The notes: generated by a model not told the origin, from the sequence alone. A stretch of DNA of 23,994 nt from an uncultured Oxalobacteraceae bacterium (GCA_946479255.1 CAMLFK010000044.1:1-23994), one strand, 5' to 3'. Shown: positions 14,875 through 22,797, counted from the stretch's first letter. Numbers and translations are program-made.

Positions 14875-16227
14875 TTATTGTTTATTCTGAACATGGCTGG
14901 CGCGATCAATGCCGCTCTCTGCAGCCATACTGTGAAACGGCGCCATCCAGGTCACCAGAAACGATGGAATGGTGGCAACCATTACAAGCATGAAGTAGCT
15001 GACATAGCCGAGCATCTGTTGCAAATGGCCACTAATCACACCGGTCGCCATCATGCACAGGGCCAACAGCGCCGTGCCGAAAGCATAATGGGTGGTGGGG
15101 TATTTTCCTGGCGCGAGTTGCTGCATGAGATAAACCATGTAGCCGACCGAGCCGAAACCGAAAAAGAATTTCTCGATAATGACGCCGGCGCTGATGGCGA
15201 TCCAACTGCCAGGCTGGTATATGCTCATCAACAAAAAGCTCACGCCAGGGATATTCACCGCGCAGGCGAGCAACATCAGCAGCGAAGGCTGCAAGCCGCG
15301 CCGCGTGACAAAAATCCCGCCGAGCAGCGAGCCGACCAAAAATGCGCTCAAACCGTAGGTTCCGTAAATAATTCCAAACAATTGGTTGGACAGCCCCAGG
15401 CCGCCTTTGGCGACTGGATCGACCATGAAGAAGGGACCAATTTTTTCGAGCAAGCCTACGCTCGATCGAAAGAAAAAGGCGAAAGCGATCATGTGCCAGA
15501 CGCCACGTTTTTGGAAGAAGGTCAGGAACGAGTCCCACAGGATATGCCAAGCGCCGTGCGCCAAGGTCCGCGTATTTCCGGAGCGCGAGCCAGCCGGCAT
15601 GACAATCGAATGCCACGCCGCCATCGCCAAGGTCATGCCACCGACAATCAGGAAGATGATGCGCCAGGAATCGATCCACGCCGGGCCCGATACGGCGGCG
15701 TCGTGGTGAAAGTGCTTGGTATGCAGCCAGCCGCTTAAGTAGACCAGCGCGCCTGAAGCGACAATCGGGCCGATGCTCCAGCTTAGGCTTTGAACGCCGC
15801 AATACAGTGATTGGGCTTTGCTGCTGAGCGAGGTGACATAGACGCCGTCGCACGCGATATCCTGGGTCGCTCCGAAAAAGGAGATGATCAAAAACACCGT
15901 CATTAACATCGCCATGTAATGCGGCAAGCCCATGACCAGTGAGGCAACGACGAAGCCAAGGCCGACGGCCACTTGGGCGCACAGGGCGAAAAATTTCTTG
16001 GTGCGGTAGGTTTCCACGACTGGGGCGAACAGTGGCTTGATCGTGTACACGAAAAGCAACAAGCTTGCATATTCGGCCGCCTGGGCGTTGCCCATGCCCA
16101 GGTTCTTGAACATGATGGCGGTCACGCTGGTCAGCATCATGGAAGTGAGCGCCATGGTGAAGTAAGCGGACGGTACCCACCGCAGAGGGAATGTGTTCAA
16201 CAGCGACGCGTGCATAGTGTTTTCCAT
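14875..16227 (-). CDS. AmpG/PAT-type MFS transporter
   Basis: 450 residues from ATG 16227, which has AAGGA five bases upstream; the longer frame to 16311 has no such site. It is a polytopic MFS protein with PAT/AmpG family features: YTIKPLFAPVVETYRTKKFF between early helices, FFGATQDIACDGVYVTSLS around helix 5, and GFGSVGYMVYLMQQLAPGKYPTTHYA late in the C-half. AmpG imports muropeptides; other PAT members move acetyl-CoA or siderophores (FptX/RhtX-like). Neither muropeptide-recycling nor beta-lactamase genes are near. It lies between the TonB receptor and macA on the same strand and shares an operator with macA. Uptake or export linked to the peptide system is therefore an inference, and the substrate is unknown. 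Confidence 0.8.
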   Translation of the reverse strand: MENTMHASLLNTFPLRWVPSAYFTMALTSMMLTSVTAIMFKNLGMGNAQAAEYASLLLFVYTIKPLFAPVVETYRTKKFFALCAQVAVGLGFVVASLVMGLPHYMAMLMTVFLIISFFGATQDIACDGVYVTSLSSKAQSLYCGVQSLSWSIGPIVASGALVYLSGWLHTKHFHHDAAVSGPAWIDSWRIIFLIVGGMTLAMAAWHSIVMPAGSRSGNTRTLAHGAWHILWDSFLTFFQKRGVWHMIAFAFFFRSSVGLLEKIGPFFMVDPVAKGGLGLSNQLFGIIYGTYGLSAFLVGSLLGGIFVTRRGLQPSLLMLLACAVNIPGVSFLLMSIYQPGSWIAISAGVIIEKFFFGFGSVGYMVYLMQQLAPGKYPTTHYAFGTALLALCMMATGVISGHLQQMLGYVSYFMLVMVATIPSFLVTWMAPFHSMAAESGIDRASHVQNKQ

Positions 16228-16615
16228 CGATCCTTCATGTGCATCGACCTGGGGCCGTTGGGATGCAATTGTTGGACGCGGGCGCATCGGCCGGTCATCA
16301 CGCACGCTCACGCATTGCGGCGTGGTGAGATGGAGATGTTCGACTGCTGAGGGGGCCTCACCAGGTTCGCAACTGTCAGCTATTCGTGTCCTTCGGCCGA
16401 ATATTTCCGGGCGAACAAATTAACTTTATACTAAATTTTATTTAATTGCACCTAGAATATTCTAGTCGTGCAATCGATGGGCCTGATTTGTTGCTTCTTC
16501 CCTAAGCGCTGCACACTGAGCGCTTGCCCCGGTGGCAGACCTGGCGCGACGCTTTCTGAGGGCAGTCATGCCGCGCGATGCGCGACACGACGGCGCTTGA
16601 GCTGATGGCAGCGCT
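16228..16615. other. Intergenic region between the MFS gene and the TonB receptor gene
   Basis: 388 bases without a supported gene. It holds the inverted repeat at 16445-16474, a -10-like TATAAA on the minus strand at 16430-16425, and a 7-base stem (AAGCGCT/AGCGCTT, 16504-16525) with no T-run. About 200 bases of leader lie before the MFS start. No clear terminator follows the TonB receptor, so partial read-through into the MFS gene is possible. Confidence 0.5.
16445..16474 (-). promoter_or_regulatory. Nested inverted repeat, operator candidate upstream of the MFS gene
   Basis: A perfect 14-base palindrome, CTAGAATATTCTAG (16452-16465), sits inside outer arms ATTGCAC (16445-16451) and GTGCAAT (16468-16474). 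On the minus strand TATAAA at 16430-16425 lies 21 bases after the inner palindrome, with no good -35. The repeat therefore occupies the place where an activator would stand. The inner palindrome matches the macA element at 13 of 14 positions. Confidence 0.55.
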
Positions 16616-18715
16616 TTAAAAATCAAATTGCGCCGACAGGCGTGCGGTGCGTGGCGCACCCGGGAACAGGTAGCCACCGACCAGCTGGGTCACATCGCGC
16701 CAGTAGAACTTGTCGGCCACGTTATGAATATCGGCGCGCAGGGTCACCGTGGTGCCGGCTACACGCGTCGCATACGCCGCGCCCAGATCGAACACATGGT
16801 AAGCCGGCACATTGACCGTATTCTCCGGATCGAAGGCCTTCCTGGCCGAATACTGCCACACGCCTTTGACCTTCAGGCCCGCCACCGACGGCACCGCGTA
16901 TTCCAGCACCGTAGCCGATTTGAACGCCGGGACATTGGTCACATGCTTGCCGTCGATGCTGGCGTTGCCGGTGCCCGACTGCTCGGTGTCCAGGCCAATG
17001 AGCGACACGCTGTACTTCAGGTCCGCCGTCGCGTTGCCTTGGGCCGACAGCTCGATACCGCGATGGGTACGGTCGCCGCTGCGCACAAAGACGTTGGCGC
17101 TGTTGGTGTATTCGAGACCCTGTTCGATCTGGAACAGCGATGCGGCCACGCTCAGATTGTCGCCCAGCGCACCCTTGGCACCGAACTCCAGCTGGCGCGA
17201 GCGGCTCGGCTCCAGGGTCTGGTTTTCGTTCACGGTCTGGAACGGGGCGACGCCGCCGTGTTCCATGCCATGCGCCAGCGAGCCGTACAACATCCAGTTG
17301 GTGTTGGGCTTGTAAGTGACGGCCACATTCGGCAGCACGAAGCTGGTGTCGGTGGTGGTGTCGCGCTTGACGGCCACGCGGCGCAGGCCCGCATGCACCT
17401 TCACTTGCGGCGTGACGGTGATGATGTCCTGCACGAACAGTGCGCGTTCGGCGTCGTTGCGGCGATCGTACACCGGACCGGTGCTCGGATTGCCAGCCGC
17501 CGGCGGCACGATCACGTTCTGGTAGATGTTGGACGAGCCGGCGTAGTCGTACACATAGTCGCCATAACGGTCGGTGCGGATCAGCTGCGAGACGCCGAAG
17601 GTCAGCTCGTGCTGCATGCCCAGTGCCGCCGCCTTGCCCTGCAAGGTAGCTTGGTAGCCGTGCGGGTTCTTCGCTTCGCCCACGCTCTGGTAATCGTAGA
17701 CGTCGTAGTCGCCATTGGAGCAGTAGCCCGGATAGAAGCCCTGGCCCTCATTGCTGCAGCCGTAAGGGAAGGCGGTGTAATCGTCGCGCTTGAAGGAGTG
17801 CCGGTTGGCGGACAGGGTGGCGCGCCAGCCCTCGCCCAGCTCGTAGGCGAAGCGCAGGCCGATATTGCTGCTGCGGGTGTCGACCGGTTTGGCCCATGGC
17901 TGGTCGTTGAGCAGCATTTTAGGCGAGACATTCGACGGCAGTTCGGTGCCGCGAATCAGCTGGTAGCCGGGCGCGGTCAGCTGCGATTTTTTCTGGTAGT
18001 CGGCATCGATCTGCAGCAGGGCGTCGGGCGTGATCTGCCAGTCGAAGGCGCCGGAGATGAAGGAGCGTTCGCCGTTGGCGCCCTTGATGTAGGAGCGCAG
18101 GCGCTCGCCGGCGGCGTTGATGCGGTAGCCGAAGCGCTTGTCGTCGAAACGGCCGCCCAGGTCCAGCGCACCGTACAGCGTGCCGCGCTCGCGCACTTCA
18201 GCCGTTACCGAACGCAGCGGGGCGTTGGTCGGACGCTTGATGGCGAAGTTGACGATGCCGCCAGGCGCCGCAACGCCCGCCTGCAGGCCGGCCAGGCCCT
18301 TGAGGATTTCGATGCGCTCCTTGTTCTCCAGCGGGATCTGGGTGTCGGCGGAGATCGCGATGCCGTCCTTGCGGTAGCTGTTGTTGTTATCGAGGGCGAA
18401 GCCGCGGATCGAGAACTGCTCGGCGTAGCCAACCGCGTTGTAGGACTCGGCCACGCTGGCGTCGAAGCGCACGGCGTCGGTGACGGAGCGGATTTGCAGG
18501 TCCTGCATCAGCTCGCGGCCGATCGAGACGACCGAGGCCGGCGTCTGCATCAGCGGGGTGTCGGAGAAACCGGCCACGCTGGCGCGGTCGGCGGCGACCC
18601 ATTTATTGGCGGTGATGACCACTTCGGCCATCGGCTGCGGGGTAGTTTGGGCATGCGCGGCGAAGGCCTGCAGCATGGCGATGGCAAGGACGGACTTCTT
18701 CATTGATGGGGACAT
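16616..18715 (-). CDS. TonB-dependent outer-membrane receptor, TPP-riboswitch controlled
   Basis: 699 residues from ATG 18715 (MSPSMKK; M5 at 18703 is the alternative). The signal peptide is cut near AHA-QTTPQ. A TonB box (EVVITANK, 31-38) is followed by a plug domain with QTPASVVSIGRELMQD, VRFDASVAESYNAVGYAEQFSIRGF and ERIEILKGLAGLQAG...PGGIVNF. A 22-strand barrel ends with the outer-membrane signature SAQFDF. By domain it belongs to the siderophore-receptor class (FhuA/FpvA-like). However, a TPP riboswitch precedes it, so the likely ligand is thiamine, a thiamine phosphate or a precursor rather than iron. Thiamine-regulated TonB receptors have been predicted from comparative genomics in other proteobacteria. 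Confidence 0.88.
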   Translation of the reverse strand: MSPSMKKSVLAIAMLQAFAAHAQTTPQPMAEVVITANKWVAADRASVAGFSDTPLMQTPASVVSIGRELMQDLQIRSVTDAVRFDASVAESYNAVGYAEQFSIRGFALDNNNSYRKDGIAISADTQIPLENKERIEILKGLAGLQAGVAAPGGIVNFAIKRPTNAPLRSVTAEVRERGTLYGALDLGGRFDDKRFGYRINAAGERLRSYIKGANGERSFISGAFDWQITPDALLQIDADYQKKSQLTAPGYQLIRGTELPSNVSPKMLLNDQPWAKPVDTRSSNIGLRFAYELGEGWRATLSANRHSFKRDDYTAFPYGCSNEGQGFYPGYCSNGDYDVYDYQSVGEAKNPHGYQATLQGKAAALGMQHELTFGVSQLIRTDRYGDYVYDYAGSSNIYQNVIVPPAAGNPSTGPVYDRRNDAERALFVQDIITVTPQVKVHAGLRRVAVKRDTTTDTSFVLPNVAVTYKPNTNWMLYGSLAHGMEHGGVAPFQTVNENQTLEPSRSRQLEFGAKGALGDNLSVAASLFQIEQGLEYTNSANVFVRSGDRTHRGIELSAQGNATADLKYSVSLIGLDTEQSGTGNASIDGKHVTNVPAFKSATVLEYAVPSVAGLKVKGVWQYSARKAFDPENTVNVPAYHVFDLGAAYATRVAGTTVTLRADIHNVADKFYWRDVTQLVGGYLFPGAPRTARLSAQFDF

Positions 18716-18802
18716 GGTTGTGCTCGTGCGCTTGGCTGCGCGATTGCTTTTAAAAGCTGGAGCCAACGGGGGGAACCGACAAAGAGGAGGGGCTTTGCGC
18801 TT

Positions 18803-18878
18803 TCCTTCGCTGGCATTATCCAGATCAGGTACGGAGGGTCTCTCTCACCCGGAAACGCGTTCCAGGACCCCTAGCGAA
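18803..18878 (-). promoter_or_regulatory. TPP riboswitch (THI box)
   Basis: Read on the minus strand it carries all the THI-box landmarks. CTAGGGG opens the element, GGGTGAGAGAGACCC is the P2/P3 side, and ACCTGATCTGGATAATGCCA is the highly conserved pyrophosphate-sensor side. It closes with AGCGAAGGAAAG, and TTCGCT at its start pairs with AGCGAA to form P1. It lies about 90 bases before the TonB receptor. TPP binding should lower receptor expression. Between it and the start lies a self-complementary GCTTTTAAAAGC, and no strong intrinsic terminator is obvious, so control of translation initiation is the simpler reading. Confidence 0.93.
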
Positions 18879-19120
18879 TGACGATTTTACCATGCATGCG
18901 CTTACCCGCCCAGCATGCAAAACTGCCATTCTTGATTGAAACTTATCTTACTTTGTCGAAATAATTTACATCCTTGTTCGATGCGCCCGCTCACAGCGCG
19001 CCAGGCTATTGATTTCCTTGGATAAATTATTTCTGGCATGCAATCTGCTTATGCTTCTTCGGTGCGCAGGCGCCAGCGCGGGCGTGGCATACTGCCTTGA
19101 TCACAAATTGGAGGCCGATT
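18879..19120. other. Intergenic region between the riboswitch and the thioredoxin-like gene
   Basis: A divergent region of about 240 bases that should hold the promoter for the riboswitch transcript and that of the thioredoxin-like gene. A -10-like TAAAAT on the minus strand lies just upstream of the riboswitch. I see no convincing -35, no ORF with a ribosome binding site and no RNA gene. Confidence 0.4.
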
Positions 19121-19447
19121 ATGGGAAAAGCATACGAAGTAAGCCAGCCTGAACGCGAAGCGATCGATGCGATGCCCGGGCTGCTTGCATTGGAGTTCGG
19201 CACCGGCTGGTGCGGCTATTGCCGCGCGGCCGAGCCGGCGATCGAAAGTGCGCTGGCGGAATTGCCGGCGGTGCAGCACCTGAAGGTGGAGGATGGTCCC
19301 GGCCGCAAGCTGGGGCGTTCCTTTCGCGTCAAGCTGTGGCCGACGGTGATCCTGCTTCGGGACGGCAAGGAAGTGGCGCGGGTGGTGCGGCCGGAGGATG
19401 CCGGCGAAGTGCGCCAGGCACTGGCGCCGGCCGAAGTATCGTCGTGA
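19121..19447 (+). CDS. Thioredoxin-fold protein
   Basis: 108 residues with the redox motif WCGYC (Cys31 and Cys34) after LLALEFGTG and the cis-proline LWPTVILLRDGKE (Pro74), both in thioredoxin positions. ATG 19121 is preceded by GGAGG at ideal distance, so the upstream in-frame ATG at 19097 is not the start. There is no signal peptide, so it acts in the cytoplasm. WCGYC differs from the WCGPC of housekeeping TrxA. The C-terminus is short and proline/alanine-rich. A disulfide reductase or mixed-disulfide role is expected. It is a single-gene unit with its own terminator. Confidence 0.9.
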   Translation: MGKAYEVSQPEREAIDAMPGLLALEFGTGWCGYCRAAEPAIESALAELPAVQHLKVEDGPGRKLGRSFRVKLWPTVILLRDGKEVARVVRPEDAGEVRQALAPAEVSS

Positions 19448-19483
19448 ACAAGTCGCTCTGCGGTTCATTGCGAAATTACAACA

Positions 19484-19510
19484 GGCCCGCATGGCGGGCC
19501 TTGCTATATA
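19484..19510 (+). terminator. Hairpin after the thioredoxin-like gene
   Basis: GGCCCGC and GCGGGCC arms (19484-19500) enclose a three-base loop. They are followed by TTGCTATATAA, which is T/A-rich rather than a clean T-run. A plausible intrinsic terminator. Confidence 0.55.
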
Positions 19511-19604
19511 AACAATTTTAACGTGCGGGCCAGACGCTGTGATAGGGTTGATGTACGTCGCCGTATTTATCGATTTTGTCCTTACCTCGACCCGCCATTA
19601 CGCC

Positions 19605-19964
19605 ATGATTTTTGCCGCCGAAACCGAAGAGCGCTCCTTGCACGTGTTTCCTGATGCCTTCACGGCTGCCGCCTATTGCGATGGGCTGGACGTCGAGGCG
19701 ACGGTCTGGCTGTTCTGGGACGACGACGGTTCGCCGCTGCAGCCACACTTCACGATCCCCAACAAGCGTGGCTTGTTCACAGCGATCAACGGCATCTACC
19801 ACCTGGTGCCGGTGATGGGAAACAACCGTCCGGCCTTGCTGGAATCGCTGGCGCAGATCCGCCAGGTGATTGGCGAATTCCCCTTCACCAGCGTGCGCGC
19901 TGTCCACGAATACTTGTGCGGCCATGCCGCCGAGCATGTAGCGGCAGCGTCGGCCCGCGTCTGA
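19605..19964 (+). CDS. Small conserved-type hypothetical protein
   Basis: 119 residues beginning MIFAAETEERSLHVFPDAFT, with a hydrophilic, mixed alpha/beta look and no signal or membrane segment. AETEE, YCDGLDVEATVWLFWDDDGSPL and PNKRGLF look like conserved-core segments, but I cannot name a family. In-frame starts further upstream (GTG 19539, ATG 19551) would add a hydrophobic N-terminus of doubtful reality; none of the starts has a strong ribosome binding site. It is convergent with the histidine kinase gene, with 21 bases between stops that include CGGCATGCCGTTTTT, a weak terminator. Confidence 0.6.
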   Translation: MIFAAETEERSLHVFPDAFTAAAYCDGLDVEATVWLFWDDDGSPLQPHFTIPNKRGLFTAINGIYHLVPVMGNNRPALLESLAQIRQVIGEFPFTSVRAVHEYLCGHAAEHVAAASARV

Positions 19965-19985
19965 CGCCGGCCGGCATGCCGTTTT

Positions 19986-21368
19986 TCACTCCGCCAGCGG
20001 CAGGATAATCTCAATCAGCAAGCCACCGCCGTCGCGGTTCATCACGTGCAGCTCGCCCAGGTGGCGGCTGACTACCCGTTCGACAATCGCCAGCCCCAGG
20101 CCGGCGCCATTGGCCTGGCCGCGCGCGCTGTCCAGGCGCGTGAACGGCTTGAGCAAGCCGCTGATCTGGTCGTCCGGCACGCCCACGCCATGGTCGGCGA
20201 TACGCACCACGGCGCGGCGGCCGTTGCCGCGCAGTTTGAGTTCGCAGCTGATGTCGATCTCGGTGAATTCCGTGCCGGCTGTCTTTCCGTAGCGGCGGGC
20301 ATTTTCGACGATGTTGTTGAACACACGCCGCAAGTCGGTCGCGTTGCCGAGTACCGGCACCGGATGGGTGAGCTTGGTGCTGACGCGCACGTCCAGCATG
20401 CGTTCGGCTTCGCGCGCGCTGTCTTGCAGCAATTCGCTGATGTCCACTGGCACGAAGGTGGCCGCTTCGGTTGGCTTGGCATAGTCGAGGAACTGGCCAA
20501 TGATGGCGTCCATCTGGGCGATGTCCGACTGCATGCCCTCACGTGCCTCGGTCGAGACCTTGGCCATTTCCAGTTCCAGCTGCATGCGCGCGAGCGGGGT
20601 GCGCAAGTCGTGCGAGATGCCGGCCAGGATCACCGCGCGGTCGGACTCGACCCGCTGCAGGTCGTCCACCATCTGGTTGAAGCTGCGGTTCGCTTCGATG
20701 ATTTCCTTGGAACCTTTCTCGGGCAGCGCTTCGGGACGCTTGCCCTGGGCGATCGCGCGCGCCGCATCGGCCAGGCGTGCCAAGGGCAAGTTGACCAGGC
20801 TGGAAATGAGGGCCGCGCCCAGCACCGACAGCACGCCCACCACGCTGGCCCAGCCCAGCCATTGCACGCTGGTAAGGCCGGACAGGCGTTCGCGTTCGAG
20901 CATCAGCCAGTAGGCGTCGTCGTCGATCTTAAAACTGATCCAGAAACCGGCCACGCCGTTGACCCGGCTGGAAAAGCGCGTGTGCGCGCCCAGCTTGGCC
21001 TTGACGATGGCTTCGATGTCCGGCATCAGGGGAGTGTCGGGCGGCGGGTCCACCGTGTCGGTGGTCTCCAGGGGGAAGATGCGGATGCCTTCATTGCTGA
21101 CCAGCTCAAACAGCAGTTCGCGCCGCAGTTCGGGGGCGGAGTGGGTCAGCGCCGCATGGGTGATGGTGACCACCGAGATGACCAGTTCGGCGGTCTGCTG
21201 GACCTGCGGGCCGCGCTGCACCGCGCTGCTCATGCCGATCCAGGACGCCATCGTTACGGTGGTCAAGAGGCTGAGCAGGAAGAAGGTACGCCAGAACAGG
21301 CCGCTGCGCAGCCAGCCGAAACCGCGCCCGCGCCGGTGCGGCGCATCGTCCGTCAGATGGGTGAACAC
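19986..21368 (-). CDS. EnvZ-type sensor histidine kinase
   Basis: 460 residues from GTG 21368. This start overlaps the TAG of the response-regulator gene by one base (TAGTG) and has GGAAGG just upstream. An extension to 21413 would overlap the regulator much more. Two membrane helices (about 24-46 and 168-192) flank a periplasmic domain of about 120 residues. A HAMP domain follows, then the H-box ISHDLRTPLARM with phospho-His253. The ATPase domain shows the N-box (VFNNIVENARRYG), G1 (DHGVGVPDD) and G2 (GAGLGLAIV). The proline after the H-box (HDLRTP) and the architecture match the EnvZ subfamily. It should phosphorylate the OmpR-type partner; the stimulus is unknown. Confidence 0.93.
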   Translation of the reverse strand: MFTHLTDDAPHRRGRGFGWLRSGLFWRTFFLLSLLTTVTMASWIGMSSAVQRGPQVQQTAELVISVVTITHAALTHSAPELRRELLFELVSNEGIRIFPLETTDTVDPPPDTPLMPDIEAIVKAKLGAHTRFSSRVNGVAGFWISFKIDDDAYWLMLERERLSGLTSVQWLGWASVVGVLSVLGAALISSLVNLPLARLADAARAIAQGKRPEALPEKGSKEIIEANRSFNQMVDDLQRVESDRAVILAGISHDLRTPLARMQLELEMAKVSTEAREGMQSDIAQMDAIIGQFLDYAKPTEAATFVPVDISELLQDSAREAERMLDVRVSTKLTHPVPVLGNATDLRRVFNNIVENARRYGKTAGTEFTEIDISCELKLRGNGRRAVVRIADHGVGVPDDQISGLLKPFTRLDSARGQANGAGLGLAIVERVVSRHLGELHVMNRDGGGLLIEIILPLAE

Positions 21369-22144
21369 TAGCGCGGCTGGCCTTCCGGAATGAATACATA
21401 GCCCAGGCCCCATACGGTCTGGATGTACAGCGGCGAGGAGGGATCCGGTTCGATCAGCTTGCGCAGGCGCGAAATCTGCACGTCGAGGCTGCGGTCGAAG
21501 ACTTCATATTCGCGGCCGCGCGCCAGTTCCATCAGCTTTTCGCGCGACAGCGGCTGGCGCGCGTGGCGGGCGAACACCTTGAGCACCGAGAATTCGCCGG
21601 TGGTCAGCGGCACGGTTTCGCCGCTCTTCTTGAGGGTGCGGGTGCCCAGGTCGAGCACGAACTGGCCGAACTCGAAGGTTTGCGGGGTTTCCGACGGTGC
21701 GCCCGGGATTTCATCCGGACCCTTGCGGCGCAGTACCGCGCCGATGCGCGCCACCAGCTCGCGCGGGTTGAAGGGCTTGGGCAGGTAGTCGTCCGCGCCC
21801 ATCTCGAGCCCGACGATGCGGTCCACATCCTCGCCCTTGGCGGTCAGCATGATGATCGGGGTCTGGTCGCCGGCGCCGCGCAGGCGGCGGCAGATCGACA
21901 GGCCGTCTTCGCCCGGCAGCATCAGGTCCAGCACCAGCAGGTCGTAGCGCTCGCGCAGCCACAGCTTGTTCATGGCGGTCGCGCTTTCCGCGGTCACCAC
22001 CGAGAAACCTTGCTCGGTCAAGTAGCGGCGCAATAAATCGCGCAGCCGCACGTCGTCGTCCACCACCATGATCTTGGCAGGATGGACATTGGCGGCCGCG
22101 GCCGTTGTATTGTTGCCTGAATTTGGGGTTGATTGAGTGTTCAT
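21368..22144 (-). CDS. ompR: OmpR-family response regulator
   Basis: 258 residues. The receiver domain begins at IMVVDDDVRLRD (acidic Asp29/30) and has phosphoacceptor Asp73 in VLDLMLPGEDG, Thr101 in MLTAKGED and Lys123 in YLPKPFNPREL. A winged-helix domain of OmpR/PhoB type follows, with TTGEFSVLKVF, SREKLMELARGREYEVFDRSLDVQISRLRK and the closing VWGLGYVF. The hydrophilic N-terminal tail of about 20 residues before the receiver is Asn/Thr/Ala-rich. The coupled kinase follows directly. The gene is divergent from the secreted-protein gene at 22342 across a 197-base region that contains 10-base direct repeats. The close EnvZ/OmpR resemblance makes the symbol likely but not certain. Confidence 0.9.
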   Translation of the reverse strand: MNTQSTPNSGNNTTAAAANVHPAKIMVVDDDVRLRDLLRRYLTEQGFSVVTAESATAMNKLWLRERYDLLVLDLMLPGEDGLSICRRLRGAGDQTPIIMLTAKGEDVDRIVGLEMGADDYLPKPFNPRELVARIGAVLRRKGPDEIPGAPSETPQTFEFGQFVLDLGTRTLKKSGETVPLTTGEFSVLKVFARHARQPLSREKLMELARGREYEVFDRSLDVQISRLRKLIEPDPSSPLYIQTVWGLGYVFIPEGQPR

Positions 22145-22220
22145 ATGGCTGTCAGATTTGTCATATTGATGTTGCTATGGTAACGTCTTAACGCGCGATT
22201 CACAGGCTTGCGTCAAAGCC

Positions 22221-22250
22221 ATTACACACTGTTACAAACTTTACCCAATT
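22221..22250. promoter_or_regulatory. Three phased TTAC direct repeats, candidate OmpR-type binding site
   Basis: ATTACACACT, GTTACAAACT and TTTACCCAAT stand one after another, with TTAC at 22222, 22232 and 22241. OmpR-family regulators bind tandem 10-base half-sites. The position, between the regulator gene and the divergent gene and about 80-90 bases from each start, suits autoregulation. A palindrome CTTATATGTTTATAAG (22305-22320) lies just before the ribosome binding site of the divergent gene. Confidence 0.45.
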
Positions 22251-22341
22251 CGGCTTATACCCAATGGCGAATGCCCATACACTGGGTCTACAGCAGTACT
22301 GAAGCTTATATGTTTATAAGGCATCGCGGAAGAGGAACACC

Positions 22342-22746
22342 ATGAATATCGCGCACAATCGAATTTCCGCAGCAGTGGGCGCGCCTGACCAGGGAGCCTC
22401 TCTGCTGCGCCGCATGGCCGCCTGCCTGTCGGTGAGCCTGACCTTGGGGATGGCCTGCGCGGCCAGTGTCCAGGCCGCCGACGAACGCGATCAGCAGCGC
22501 CAGGAGCAGCGCTATCCCTCGCAGCGCAGCGAGCGCGCCGCCCAGCAGCGCGAAGACGTGCGCCAGTTCAATCCGCGTTCCTTCGAGCAGCGTGCCGAGG
22601 AACGCCGCGAACTGCAGCCGCAGCGCGACAATGCCCCGCAAGATACCCGCCGCCCCGGCCGCCTCACGCCGAACGAAAGGCGCGACCTGCGCCGCCAGAT
22701 CAACGAGGCGGGGATGGATCTTTATCCCAATACACCGCGCCGTTGA
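22342..22746 (+). CDS. Small secreted Arg/Gln-rich protein
   Basis: 134 residues with AGAGGAA before ATG 22342. An N-terminal export signal with its hydrophobic core at about 30-42 ends SVQA-ADERD. The mature part is intensely hydrophilic, rich in Arg, Gln and Glu (RQEQRYPSQRSERAAQQRED). It ends with LTPNERRDLRRQINEAGMDL and a YPNTPRR tail, a motif I associate with small periplasmic proteins of this bacterial group. No enzymatic motif is present. It is divergent from ompR/envZ and may be under their control (inference). The strong terminator after it makes it a single-gene unit. Confidence 0.75.
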   Translation: MNIAHNRISAAVGAPDQGASLLRRMAACLSVSLTLGMACAASVQAADERDQQRQEQRYPSQRSERAAQQREDVRQFNPRSFEQRAEERRELQPQRDNAPQDTRRPGRLTPNERRDLRRQINEAGMDLYPNTPRR

Positions 22747-22768
22747 GGCGCCATCACTTTGTGTAAAG

Positions 22769-22797
22769 ACGCCGCTTTTTAGCGGCGTTTTGTTTTT
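22769..22797 (+). terminator. Intrinsic terminator after the secreted-protein gene
   Basis: ACGCCGCT (22769-22776), a TTTT loop and AGCGGCGT (22781-22788) are followed by TTTGTTTTT. A textbook stem and T-run. Confidence 0.88.

Noticed and set aside
14710..15738. 342-codon open frame on the plus strand
   Set aside because: It overlaps the MFS gene in antisense, has a hydrophilic low-complexity translation and lacks domain motifs and a good ribosome binding site.
16445..16474. Fur box controlling the MFS gene and TonB receptor
   Set aside because: The palindrome centre GAATATTC does not match the GATAAT-based Fur consensus, and the receptor itself is preceded by a TPP riboswitch.
16628..18706. 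692-codon open frame on the plus strand
   Set aside because: Antisense shadow of the TonB receptor. The reverse strand has signal peptide, TonB box, plug motifs and a C-terminal Phe, while the plus-strand translation has no recognisable domain.
19518..19597. Short minus-strand frame reading MAGRGKDKIDKYGDVHQPYH
   Set aside because: Only 26 codons from its ATG, with no ribosome binding site. It overlaps the ambiguous upstream part of the plus-strand gene at 19605, so it is too weak to call.
20046..21371. 441-codon open frame on the plus strand
   Set aside because: Antisense of the histidine kinase. Its H-, N- and G-boxes are on the minus strand.
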